From Aspergillus flavus (taxonomy: Eukaryota > Ascomycota > Eurotiomycetes > Eurotiales > Aspergillaceae), in contig NC_092406.1 of the NCBI RefSeq assembly GCF_009017415.1, forward strand, positions 372,001-436,000: a stretch of 64,000 nucleotides of DNA, read 5' to 3'. This document shows positions 1 to 10,686 of this stretch, in pieces. Both the position numbers and the translations under genes were made by a program. Each line of letters begins with the position of its first letter. The first letter of the stretch is position 1. The notes below the pieces were generated by a model. The model saw only the letters and a program-made list of their open reading frames with translations, was not told the origin of the DNA and did no database searches.

Positions 1-396
1 TCACCGACCGCTCAGGAACAACTGTCCAACGTCAACATTAACGCTGCTACTGAGGCTGCGGCCACTGAGGCTACTCCCAACGGCACATCCAGTGATTCCT
101 CGGCTTCAGCTACTGCTAACGAAACTCCCTCCTCCGGCACTTCGACCCCCCCACCCATTGCGGCGCCAACAGCACCAGAGGACTCTCCTACCCCTACTCC
201 TACTCCAGCCGCCGATGGCGAGAAACGCACTTCCATCGCTCGCGCCTCAATCACCCGCAAGCCCGGGCTCGGTAACCGATCCAGCTTCCCTGTCGTCCCA
301 AGCGGTGAATCCGGGACAGATAGCAAGCGCAACAGCCTGGCCGACAGCGAACCCAAGGGCGTAACCCTGGAAGACAAGCCAATGGATGATGACTAA
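1..396 (+). CDS. C-terminal end of an unrecognised low-complexity protein (5' truncated)
   Basis: Frame 1 is open from the first base to a TAA at 394-396, so only the last 131 codons are present. The visible part is rich in Ala, Thr, Ser and Pro, including a Thr-Pro run (residues about 61-68). It then turns basic (KRTSIARASITRKPG) and ends in an acidic tail (LEDKPMDDD). No catalytic domain is visible and I cannot name the family. The KRTS and RKPG sequences around serines look like possible kinase targets, which is inference. The antisense frame over the same bases is an artefact of repetitive codons. The gene is convergent with cdc6. Confidence 0.7.
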   Translation, partial: SPTAQEQLSNVNINAATEAAATEATPNGTSSDSSASATANETPSSGTSTPPPIAAPTAPEDSPTPTPTPAADGEKRTSIARASITRKPGLGNRSSFPVVPSGESGTDSKRNSLADSEPKGVTLEDKPMDDD

Positions 397-1094
397 ACGT
401 ACTATCTATCAAAGCGAATTAAAAGAATAACCACCATCGCCCCACAAAACCGCAAAAATGAATTTAGAAAACCAGAAAACCAGTATAACCTCAGGAGGGA
501 ATTATATGTATGCAGTCGGCATCACTCAGACTTTCAGCAGGCCTTGTTAGTCGAGATCGATGTACGACAATGGAAGTTGCGATATACTCATTATGTTTTC
601 TCGAAACCCTTCTTTCACCAATTGTTTTTCCCTTCTATTCAAGTATAAATCATACCATGCCATTCGCTATTGTTTCGCATACCCCTCGACATTTTTTCCA
701 TGTATGTTTTATCCTTTCTTGATCCTTTTTGTTCCTTTGTATGCATAAAGTATCTACCTCCCATTTTGTGTTGCTTATTGGTTTGCGCGCTTTCGCAATG
801 TCCTCTTCCCAGCGACCCGAGTGGAATCGATTGTATAGCTCTTTCAGTTTTGGATGAGCCGATAGCTTATATGTAGAGATGTGTTCGCGATTTATGACAA
901 CTTATGTATAACTCATATAGTCTTATTTTCAGTAACATTATGATCGTATCTAGATAAACTATACACCGCTATGTCCGAATGCTATGATAAACGCTAGACA
1001 AATAATATACCCTTGAATCCAACGCCTGTACAAACGATTGACGACACAATTTATCCAATAAACTCCATCCGTGCGATACGGTTCATTATACATA
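397..1094. other. Convergent 3' intergenic region
   Basis: AT-rich spacer between the stop of the partial gene and the stop of cdc6, which lies on the opposite strand. It presumably holds the two 3' UTRs. Only short ORFs without recognisable domains are present. Confidence 0.6.
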
Positions 1095-3140
1095 TCACAA
1101 CCCTTGGCCCATGAGCAGCCGTCTGAGGATGCCCTCTCCTGGGCCAGAAAGCTGAGTTTCGATCTCTTTCTGGGACACAAAGCAAACCAGGCCCTGTTCG
1201 TCCATGGCTCTGCTGGGGGTCATAGGCCCACTCATCGACTTAGAGGGAGAACGTCTGATGTTTGACCCACCAGCAACTGTGCCGCCTCGACCCTTTCCCT
1301 GATACTCTCCAACCAGTCCTAGAGTCTCCAAGTTGCTAAGTACATCTCTGAACTCGGTTGCTGTAAGTGGGTGGAGGATATTGTCTTTCCGGCATAGAGT
1401 ACAGTAGGTATCGAAGATCTGCTTGATGGTTGGGGCCGAATGCTTAGTCTTCGAGGGTGTGCCTGGGAATTCTCCTTCGCGTCGTTTACGGTCGAGCGCA
1501 ATCAATGCACAAATGGCTGCTTTTTGCTGCAGGTTGATACCTTGAAGTCGTTGGACAGTTCCTTGTCCAAATGTGGCCGAAGTGATGCGTGCAACATGGG
1601 CAATGCTGGCCCGTGGTGCAGTAAGTGTCGTATATGCTGATGTAAGATTTTGCTTTGGTCTGGGGGATGAGAGATTGTTATTCTCAACAAGTATTGTTTT
1701 AGAAGGGCTCTCCGGGTTCTCGTTCTGCTTTTCGAGTTTCTGCAGTGTTTCTTGCTCAATGAGATCAATAGCGCGCTTGATGAGCTCAAAAGCCTTTCGC
1801 AGATCGCCGGTCTGCGATGCAACTTTCTTCGAGCATAACGTTATAGCTGCCGGTTGGACGAAAGGAATAAATTTTGGATCATCACACTGGCCAGGAGAGA
1901 GTAATGAGCGGAGACGCTCAGTGACTACGTTGGCGATCTGACCAGCGTTGTAAGGTAAGAAAGGGAGTAAACGAGGTTTCAGGTTTTTTGCCTTGAGCTG
2001 TGGCAATGCACGGTCGGTTAAATCTAGCGCGTTGGCAATTCCGATAAGCATGAGCTTGGATTTTCCTTGCAATGACCACTCGAACAAAGACTGCAGGATA
2101 CCCGCATCCGCTGTAAGGAGATGGTCTATTTCATCCAATGAAACCAGAAACATCTCATCTTGCTTCTTATTGGATGTGAACATGGCTTTTAGCCTCTCCG
2201 CCTCACTCTTTTTGAAAATCTGCTGGTCATCGCAGAGATCTTCAATAAGCTTGCTATAGACATCTCGAGCACTTCGCATGCTCGCACAATTGACATGCGT
2301 GACCTTCACGGAGCCCAGGTCAAGCTCATCACACGCTTCTTTGACCAAGGCACTTTTGCCTGTCCCGGGAGGACCGCTGACATACAGACAACCACCTTGC
2401 TGTGACTCCAGACCATCTTGTATGAACGAGGCTAGCTTTTCCCGTTCCGCTTCCCGGCCAATAAGGCGACCCGAATTTGCGCCCCGGGCGAACAATTGTC
2501 TGGCTTGAGTATATATCGTTTGTGTGGTTTGCGTGGCTTGTGGTGTTGATGTCTGTCGAGGTGTACGTGGAGTTAACGAGATTCCTCCAACCTGAACCCG
2601 GTGTCTTGGTGTGATAGGCGGCGAATCAAGGGCGTCCCGGAACCTAGACTTTGAAGGGGTCTTGAATTCAACCGATGTCGTATTCTCATCTGTAGGTACC
2701 GGTTGAGGATCGGCGTAGTTTCGCGTCGATAATCCTCCATTCTGTGATTTGGAGGTACGGATACGTGAATGGGCCTTTGTAGGAGATGGCACTCCGTGCT
2801 CCGGCTCTTCATCCTTCACACCCCCATTTGTATTAATGACATCCTTAGACTTGTCATCATTTTCCTTTTGAAAGGCGCTGTCACCCCTTGTCTTTGACCG
2901 CAGTTGGCGTGTTGTCGGTGCAGACGGTGCATTCTCTGCTTGAAGGATGCGAGGCGGTTGTGTTCGGCGCCTACTGGCACTGCGCACTGGTAGCACTGGC
3001 ACTAATACCAATTAGTTAGCATGGACTAGATTCAATGACGCCTGGGGAAGGAGAGAGCAAAGGATAGCTCCATGTCGCGCAGTCGTACCTCCTACCTCAA
3101 GAGTGTTCCGTTGGCGCTTGCCGAGAACCGACGCAGTCAT
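1095..3140 (-). CDS. cdc6: Cdc6/Cdc18 replication licensing AAA+ ATPase
   Basis: Cdc6 loads the MCM helicase at origins with ORC and Cdt1 in G1. I infer two exons, 3140-3089 and 3001-1095, joined by an 87-bp intron (GTACGA donor, GCTAAC branch, TTAG acceptor) with matching phase 1. The ATG at 3140 begins MTASVLGKRQRN, as fungal Cdc18 proteins do, and exon 2 alone has no proper ATG at its start. The product is about 652 aa. The basic N-terminus carries many minimal CDK sites (SPTK, TPSK, SPPITPR, LTPRTPR). Walker A is GPPGTGKSAL and Walker B is SLDEID. The C-terminal part fits the winged-helix region. Two ACGCGT boxes lie about 200-225 bp upstream. Confidence 0.93.
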
Positions 3141-3340
3141 TGTGAGCGCTCGAGGCTTTGCTAGCCGCTGGGGAAGGAACAGATGTGGAGGATAAGTATG
3201 AATAGTCAAGTACGAAGGAGATGGTAGTAGTAGACATAAAAGTAATATGCCGCTACTGGGTCTAGAGGTTCGATGACAGGTACTTGGCACTATGCCTCAA
3301 CCAGGCATAATTGGCCCGTTCCTTTTTGATTCGCGCCCTC

Positions 3341-3346
3341 ACGCGT
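3341..3346. promoter_or_regulatory. MCB-type box ACGCGT (distal to cdc6 by about 200 bp)
   Basis: Palindromic ACGCGT, the core of the MluI cell-cycle box bound by MBF (Mbp1-Swi6 in yeasts), which controls G1/S genes including cdc6/cdc18. It is preceded by an E2F-like TTCGCGCC. The function here is inferred from sequence and the downstream gene. Confidence 0.5.
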
Positions 3347-3362
3347 TTTTCCATCGCGCGTC

Positions 3363-3368
3363 ACGCGT
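3363..3368. promoter_or_regulatory. Second MCB-type box ACGCGT upstream of cdc6
   Basis: A second exact ACGCGT, 22 bp from the first (start to start). Paired MCB boxes are typical of MBF-controlled promoters. This spacing makes chance occurrence less likely than for a lone hexamer. Confidence 0.5.
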
Positions 3369-3872
3369 CCCTCTATGCCCCCGGAAAAGGAAAATCACAT
3401 GGGCCGGACTACGGTCTGGCGGAAAGTCCACTAATGCAATCCTTGGGTCGCGCGCGTAAACGCCGCTTATCCCCGCGGTGGCGGAGAATCTGATTATCCC
3501 AAGTCCAAATCCACCAAGCAAAGTGCGTCACTCGGTTCTACCTAATGATGCGGGCCATTTCTGCAAAGACATATTTCAGGTCATTCCGTTGGCGCCAGGT
3601 TCACGCCAAGTGACAAAAAGCTCGTATGCTGGGTTCATTCCTCTTACCACATAACTGCGATCATTGTTAATTATTAAGACCTCTGTGGCTTTTTATTTTC
3701 TCTTTCACTGAACAAGTATCTGCTGTTTGCAGCTGTTTGCATCACATTCGTCACAAGTCAATACACTAAATCTTGTGGAATAGCTTTTTCTTCTGCCACA
3801 ACAAGTTAACATCCCGAGCATCTTTCTCAAATACTCGCCGCTATCATATCTTTCCCAAGCACCTTGCCCGCT

Positions 3873-5521
3873 ATGAACGACGATGTGGTGGCTCAGTTCA
3901 CCGAAATCACGGGCTCGAGCCCTGAGCTGGCCATTCAGTATCTCCACTTAGCCGATTACAATATAGAACAAGCGATGCAGCTTTATTTCGAAAACGGTGG
4001 CGCACCACTAACTGATGAGCCCATACCATCTACATCAGACGCTCCGGGAGCTCGACCTACCGCGGGCGATAGTGGGGCTGTACATGTCGGCTCTGATGAC
4101 GAGGTCACTGTTGACGAGGCACGATCTACCCCTCGGCACCAAGGGCCGCAAAGTTCTACCTATGAAGATGACGAGGCCATGGCTCGCCGTCTTCAGGAGG
4201 AAATGTATGGCGGTGGGGGAGGTGGGGGAGCAGCAGTTGAAGATGATGGTGTGCGTGCTCCCATGGCTCGCACAACAGAAACACTCGTAGGCCCAGATGC
4301 GGACTTCGACGATGGAGATATGCACACAAGCATACTGGGCCAATTGCGCGCTCGCCAGCAACGAAACAGTTAGTATTCCCATGTCGTTAGCCCCCTTTCA
4401 CGTTCGCCAACTAACCTTTAGATTTGCTAGATCGACCTGGTATCTTCAATCAAAGGGACACTTCTTCGATATGGACAGGGGAAGACGAGGCCTCACGTCG
4501 CCAAAGGCTCTCAGAAGCAACTGGGGGTGCGTCTGATGCTTCGAATAAATCCAACATGCTAGCCGAAATGTACCGTCCGCCGTTTGAAATCATGTCACGA
4601 CTTCCATGGGACCAAGCCCGCCAGGAAGGCCGTGAGAATGAGAGGTGGTTGCTGGTCAATATACAAGACCCCTCCATCTTCGACTGCCAGCTGCTGAACA
4701 GGGACTTGTGGAAGGACGCCGGGATCAGAGACACTGTCAAAGAACACTTTCTCTTCTTGCAGTACTCTAAGGACGACCCACGAGCTGCGCCATACCTACA
4801 ATACTATTTTCAAGCGAGCGACGTCTCCGACAACTACCCGCATATCGCCATTGTCGACCCACGTACCGGTGAGCAGATGAAGGTGTGGTCTGGGCCGCCT
4901 GTGGTGAAGGCCGCAGACTTCCTGATGCAGCTGCATGAATTTCTCGACCGTTACAGCCTTAACCACAATGTACGGAACCCAGTGGCCAAGCGGAAACCGG
5001 AGAAGAAGGAGAAGAGCATCGATGCTATGACGGAAGAGGAAATGATGGAATTGGCAATGAGAAATAGTCTTGGTGGAGATCCGTCTCAGCCCCAGAAATT
5101 GGAAGATCCCGACGATTTGACCCGGAGCGTCGAGGACGTGAAAGGCAAAGGCCGAGCAGCCGATACCGAGGACATCAACATGGATGAAGCTGATCAAGGC
5201 GGGAAGGGCGAGGTAGAAACTTCTCCATTCGCCTCGATTCCAGATGATAAACCTCACACGGAGCCCCCCTCCGACCCGGCTACGACTACCCGCATTCAGT
5301 TCCGCCATCCATCCGGAAGAGTAATCCGCCGCTTCGCTCTGAAGGATCCCGTCCGAAGAATCTACGAATGGCTCAAGGCCGATCCTCCGTTGCCAGATAA
5401 AGCGGGCGTCGAGTTTGAGCTCAACTCCCTAGGTCACAATTTGCTTGACTCGCTTGACACCAGTGTGGAAGATGCGGGCTTGAAGAATGGTACAGTAATG
5501 ATAGGATACGTTGAAGAGTAA
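3873..5521 (+). CDS. UBA-UAS-UIM-UBX protein (UBXN7/Ubx5-type Cdc48 adaptor)
   Basis: Two exons, 3873-4368 and 4422-5521, split by an intron with donor GTTAGT and acceptor CTTTAG, give about 531 aa. The N-terminal 45 residues form a UBA-like domain (DVVAQFTEITGSSPELAIQY). The middle is a thioredoxin-fold UAS domain, roughly residues 190-330 (PWDQARQEGRENERWLLVNI). A ubiquitin-interacting-like helix follows (TEEEMMELAMRNS), and a C-terminal UBX domain (about 445-531) contains IQFRHPSGRVIRRF. Proteins with this order bridge ubiquitylated substrates to the Cdc48/p97 segregase, which is family knowledge. A second AG at 4429-4430 in the same phase could give a product three residues shorter. The ATG at 3873 is the first in frame. 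Confidence 0.9.
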
Positions 5522-6362
5522 ATGCACATGCATGAGGATATGATACCTGCATTTGATGAGGCGTTGGGTTCGGAGACTTATGGACCGGCCGGTCATGAGC
5601 TCAAGGGACAGAAGTCACATTTTACACCATGGGTTCTCACTTAGATAGGGATGCATTCTTGCCTAGGTTAGAATTGTTTTCTTTCCAATTTCCGTACCCC
5701 CTTCCTAATATGTCCTGTGTTACTTGGACAATCTTTTCACACATCCTCTTACGAAAGGGAACTAGCCTGTAGTAGGAGACACCAGGCACGGTCACTGAAC
5801 TGCAGCTCTTTCAACTGTTGGCTGTATTGGATCAATTACGTATAGGGAAAGGGAAGAATCTGCTATGAGCCTCTGTGCATATTAATACCCTTTTGTCCAG
5901 AGGCAGGAAAGCTATTTATAAACCCCGGGGTCATTAACCCTAATTCGATCGGTACTCCACCGAGAACAGATTCTCTTAATCTGGTATTGAATATATTAAG
6001 TGACGCAAGTTCTGCCATTATTGTCGTAACAAATATAGCGACGACCATGAAAATGTCTACAAATATGATTGAATATTTCTATAATAGTTGATCTAGAGCC
6101 GCGAAGCTATTTACCTTAGAACAGATAACTGGAGCTTCTTGAGACCACTGCTACAACTATACTATAGGAACCTGAGTGCATGTTATGCTCTTAAACCAAC
6201 TCTAGGAAGATTGACATATAAGGTAGAGGTATCAGAGAAGGTTGCACTGTTCCAAATGTACTCCTCATGCATGACTACTTATAGAAGAGATAGATCTCAT
6301 GTGTCCTTCTACATCAGATCACTGGGACACAGTTGTGCTAACTGTAATTGATCACCAATGAC
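5522..6362. other. Intergenic, nothing recognised
   Basis: 841 bp between the UBX gene stop and the BTB relic. Only short unconvincing ORFs occur, with no repeat or RNA gene seen. Confidence 0.5.
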
Positions 6363-7453
6363 CTATAGTAGAAGACCTTCTAGACTAGACGGGAACCTAT
6401 GAACGAAGTCCATAACGTCGGGGTCAGTGCATTCACCTGAGCGCCTATAACAAGATTGTTCCAACCAAAACGTCTCTTCGAACTCTTCCAATGTCTGTAA
6501 AAGGCCCTCGTAACTCCACTCTGGGAACGGAGACCTGAGCTGTGACGAAAGCAAACCATTCGAGTGCATCTTTCTTGTTAGAAACCCTAGCCAAACTGAA
6601 CTACACAAGAGGCTACACCCACGATCGCCACTCTGGAAGGATTCCAGCAGCTCGTAAAGCTTATTGAGCACATTTATAATGTTGCGTTCTCTGCGAAAGT
6701 TCATGTCCTCTAGACGACTGTGAGTAAAATAATTTATAACTAGGAGTCTGCACAACCAATACCTATTACTTGCATTGGGATAGGTAGGCCAGAGGGAGTA
6801 ATCAACCCTTTGCTTTTGTTCATGGCAATGGCGGTAGTCCTTGTAAACAGGGCCTCGAGTTGGAAAAACCAGGAAATCCACAATCATAGCTTGATGTCTC
6901 GAGTATATTCATTTGGAATGTCAGCTTTGTCCATAATAGAGCGGATCCACATCATATCTGCAAGAACCCTCACGGGCCTCTGGCATCCATAGAAGTCAGG
7001 TAACACAGTAACCTTACCAAGCATCTCAAGGCTTAGCTTTTGAGGTAGGTCATGAGCTTGGCCGTGGATGATCTTGAGCAAGATTAAGAATGCTTCAAGG
7101 TTCCAACCCTCGGTGGTCATCTCCACTGAGCCTTGTTGGCAGAATGTGATATTTTCCTTCCCACCACCAGTCAGTGAAACCTTGAAAACACGCGACGCAT
7201 GCATTAAATGTTTTGCAGATACTTGGATACGAAATGTTTTCCCTCGTGACTCATCGTCAATATTATCCTTTTGATGGTCGTTGTGATTGGCTCTGTTTTG
7301 GTCGTAAGAAAATTCTTCAATGGGCTTTTTCTCCGGTGCTCCTCCGTGTCCATCACCTGCAAAAGGGTCTGTGGTTGGCTCTTCTGTAATTGCTGGAGAG
7401 GGCAGCTCAGAAACCGCAAAGGGAGCATTTGCATTTCGGAGGACTATCATCAC
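6363..7453 (-). pseudogene. Fungal BTB/POZ domain protein gene interrupted by one in-frame TGA
   Basis: The first part (7453-6884) reads as a fungal BTB/POZ protein: FRIQVSAKHLMHASRVFK, then EAFLILLKIIHG, then SLEMLGKVTVLPDFYGC. It stops at TGA (6886-6884) just after EYTRDIKL. The same frame continues past the stop with LWISWFFQLEALF and SKGLITPSGLPIP, which is what this family has next. The stop sits where a tryptophan codon (TGG) would be expected. A plausible 53-bp intron (6762-6710, GTATTG...CTAG) then joins in phase to RRERNIINVLNKLYELLE and the Cys-rich GCSLLCSSVWLGFLTRKM segment, ending at 6363. Family-like sequence (THIVDLDGDV) also precedes the first in-frame ATG at 7453 without an upstream ATG. 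The start may therefore be lost too, or lie in an unseen exon. Partner genes are unknown. Confidence 0.75.
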
Positions 7454-7493
7454 ATCCCCATCTAGATCGACAATATGAGTTGCTCCATTTATG

Positions 7494-7862
7494 ATGATAG
7501 GTTTACGTAAATTAACAAAGTTGTACTTTAAGATGGTACGGGGAAGTGCTAAGGGTGCTTAAAGTGAGAGGCTGATGGAGGGGTCTGAGGATGTTAAACG
7601 TGCCTGCTTTTTATAAGGCATTCACCCGCCTTAAATTGTCGACGTCTTTCAAACAATTTCGAACTGCTTCTTTCCTCTCTACGGAATGGACCACCTAGAA
7701 TAAAGGTGAAGTGATATAATGAGTACCTGTTATCAGTAGTCAGAAAGGCCCAATAAGGCGACTTCTTGTGTCTAAGGGGTCATAAAGACCAGTGCTCAGG
7801 CATCCCAGAAAATACAGTACGCTCTATTCCTTTCCTCTTTCCTTCAACTTTCCTTTTTCTTT

Positions 7863-7897
<35 letters not shown>

Positions 7898-8135
7898 GCG
7901 GGTTTTCCAACCTCCCGTATGGCAATTGATAAATGTTATTTTGGCTGACCGGCTTACTATCGACATAGGGAGCATGAAATCAACTAGTTCATTATATTCC
8001 GCTGAAAGCCCGCGGTATACAATGCCTACCATGGATAATTTTAGGCCTTTTGACTGGATATGTCGCTAATCCTGGACCTTTCGCCAATGTGAACACCACC
8101 AACATAAAAGGTTGACAACTACGAGACCTCTGCGA
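7494..8135. other. Intergenic with a T28 homopolymer
   Basis: Spacer between the BTB relic and the P450 3' end. It contains an uninterrupted run of T at 7865-7892. No gene is recognised. Confidence 0.5.
7865..7892. repeat. T28 homopolymer tract
   Basis: Twenty-eight consecutive T residues. No adjacent reverse-transcriptase remnant or target-site duplication was recognised, so it is listed only as a simple repeat. Confidence 0.9.
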
Positions 8136-9917
8136 CTATATTTTCCTAGGCAGAACCTTAACCTTCAGCTCTGGCTTCTCCCACAGATTATATACTCGTT
8201 GCTTATCCCACAACTTCGAAGCTGGATAAAGTTCCAGATCAAAGTTCCAGAGTACCAAAGCCAACAGCAGGCGCATTTCCATATATGCAAGACTGCCGTT
8301 CGTCAGCTGCCGTCAAGCAGCAAGGTTCGGAGGAAATACGTACTTTCGACCAATGCAATTGCGAGGTCCAACATGGAACGGCTGCAAAGCATTTTTGTGA
8401 TCCTTCTCAAAACCTGGAGCATTGCCTAACCATCGTTCGGGGAGGTACTCATTGGGACGCACGAAGTTTCGGGGAGAACGGTAGGTTGCCCAGTGTGTCA
8501 TCCGAATGGCAGTCTGTAATTTGTTAATCAGTTGCTCTCAGGACACTGGATGAATGTCCCAGTCATTTGATTTCTTACATTTGGGGGCACTGGCTGACCA
8601 TTGATCACCTCTACATTAGATCCCGTTCTCCGTGGAAATCCATCCGCCACAGGAGGATAAACACGTAACGCTTCATTAAGGCAAGCCAGAAGATAATGGA
8701 GCTTGTTTACGCTGACGAAGGAGATCTTATCAGCTGAATCGAACTCGCTCCGGACTTCTTTCACTGCCTTTTCCAGTTTTTCTGGGTTGTTAAGGAGGTG
8801 AAAAGTAACACCGCATAGTAAGGAGGCAGTAGTTTCGCTGCCCGCAACGATCAATGTCTGCACCGTTGATTGATACTCCAGATCAGTTACACCACTGTCA
8901 GGCTTAAGAAGATTGGCAACCAGATCGTTCCGACCGTCATGGATGGTCTTCCGATAATTTGCCTTCTCTCGGCTTAGCGCTTGCTGCTCAATTTTACGGC
9001 GTTGGAAGCTCTTCGGAATAAACCTTCTGATGACCGGGCTTAACCAGGGCCAGAATTGGGTGCATCGAACGAATACATTGTAACGGATGCTGTCGAATAT
9101 TATGCTGACCCAGGGGTGAAAGCCAGAGCTTTGAAGACAGTTAAAGGATTCCCCGAAGACCAGTTGACCCATGACATCGAACGTGAAATACTATTAAAAA
9201 ATTTAGTCCAACAGGGCAAAACATTACAATGATACTGAGGGACGAAATCATATTACTACCCACATTATACCAACGGGTGAAGTCCACAACATTTTCCTTC
9301 GGTCCATTGGCTTGAGTGCTCAAGTAGCTAATCATCAGGTCCGCATAGTGTCGTATAGTGTCTTCTTGTTCTCTCATCGACTTCTCAGAGAATCCATGTG
9401 ACATCTGTCTTCGAATGTATCCATGACGGTCCCGGGGGGCGCGAAAGATACCCTCCGGACTGGATAGTGCACTCGAATAAAAGCTTGGATCTTTCGGAAT
9501 CTCCGACTGTCCAGGACGATGACCATAAATCTCGTTCCACCCATCTGGGTGGATATACGAGAGCTCATCTGGAGCCACTCGGACTACATCACCATACCTG
9601 AGGTGAAGCTCGTGAATGGCAAAGGGCAGAGAGCCTTTAGCACAATGCCAGGCGTACCATAGCCTAGTAGCTGCGGCGAGCCGAGGTCCAGGATAGTTCG
9701 ACAGTGGGTGGAAGAACACGTTGTACGACCACGAGGCAATAGCTGCAATAGAGACCTACAACGTTTGTATTAGGTGAGAGGCCCACAGGACGTCTACTAC
9801 TATGATAAGCAATAGTAAAGGTAGGGTAAGCCATCGTACCAAAGCGATAACTTCACCTATAAGCTCGAAAGTCACCACAGGGCTTAGAATAAATGCCAAG
9901 TTGTTGGCAGGCAACAT
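8136..9917 (-). CDS. Cytochrome P450 monooxygenase (CYP65/isotrichodermin hydroxylase-like)
   Basis: Five exons rebuild a complete 502-aa P450: 9917-9840, 9755-9264, 9190-8579, 8513-8344 and 8292-8136. All four introns (84, 73, 65 and 51 bp) keep phase. The N-terminus is a hydrophobic membrane anchor followed by FFHPLSNYPGPRL. The I-helix oxygen-binding motif is AGSETT, the K-helix motif is EALR in LNEALRVYPPV, and the PERW motif is in EYLPERWLG. The haem loop FHVGPRNCIGR is intact, and the last exon supplies the usual LAYMEMRLLLALVLWNFDLEL-like segment. It would act at the ER with a P450 reductase. The substrate is unknown. It stands near an esterase and a lectin but no backbone synthase, so a metabolite cluster is not supported. 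Confidence 0.9.
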
Positions 9918-10686
9918 TATCGTTGATATTTATAGTAAAATCCGTTTGGCAGATATAGAGTTCCGATGAGAGGGTCAAAGGATCTGTAGACTGAAACTTC
10001 TCGCAGATGGGGGCCTTAATATACAAGCGCAACACACCATGTTCTGTTCATATCGGAATTAGTTAGAGGTTTATCCTGCATGATGGGTTCACAGTGCTCT
10101 TGCATAACACAACAATCGGCAAGGAAGTGCCGAGAGGTACATATAACTGACACAGCGATCCCCGCCATTTGAGGGGTAAGTTACATGCTGTTACTTGGAA
10201 TATTCCTGTTTTTAGATAGCTGTATATAAGCACCATAAGCCACAGAAAACTTATGTGACATGATTCCCTGCCAATCTTATGGTGATTACTGAGATAAACA
10301 AAAGCATTCATTGTCATACCTAATAGGTTAGTGTAAAAATAGCCCTACTTCTTAGGCACTTGTGAGGTACGTGTATACGGCAGACGAACTGCCGAATGAC
10401 AATGGAGAACATTCCAACATTCGCTCACATAGCCTCCGAAGTGGACCATAAAGGATTTGTGGACCGAAGGATTCAGCATCGCCTTGCAATGATGGCCCGG
10501 GGCCAAGGATGCCGATCTTCGTGGCTGACGGGTCACTAAACCTAGGGAGGATAGCGCTATCCTCTTAGGTTGCCAACCTTCGCAACTCTTTGCGATTATT
10601 TAAGAACATGCATCAAGAACACAACTAGCCAGGAACCCTTAAAGTGTAATACAAAGTGATTTTGACAGACACAACGGCAAAGCAAA
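9918..10686. other. Divergent promoter region between P450 and esterase
   Basis: 769 bp between the two start codons. Its notable element is an inverted repeat at 10540-10570. Small ORFs here lack recognisable domains. Confidence 0.5.
10540..10570. promoter_or_regulatory. 31-bp imperfect palindrome upstream of the esterase gene
   Basis: A perfect 14-bp palindrome GGATAGCGCTATCC (10549-10562) is extended on both sides to ACCTA...TAGGT, with one mismatch and one extra base. It lies about 117 bp upstream of the esterase ATG. It could be an operator for a dimeric regulator or a cruciform. Function is inferred only. Confidence 0.45.

Larger units (their letters stand above)
3141..3872. other. Divergent promoter region between cdc6 and the UBX gene
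   Basis: 732-bp spacer with the cdc6 start on one side and the UBX gene start on the other. It contains two ACGCGT boxes and nearby CG-rich stretches (TTCGCGCC, GCGCGCG) at about 3330-3460. No gene is recognised in it. Confidence 0.6.

Noticed and set aside
7865..7892. T28 tract as a retroelement poly-A tail
   Set aside because: No reverse transcriptase remnant or flanking duplication was seen. Similar homopolymers occur elsewhere in the window.
8301..9719. Three separate P450-like ORFs suggesting a fragmented P450 pseudogene
   Set aside because: Four normal-size introns with matching phase join them, plus a first and a last exon, into one complete 502-aa P450.
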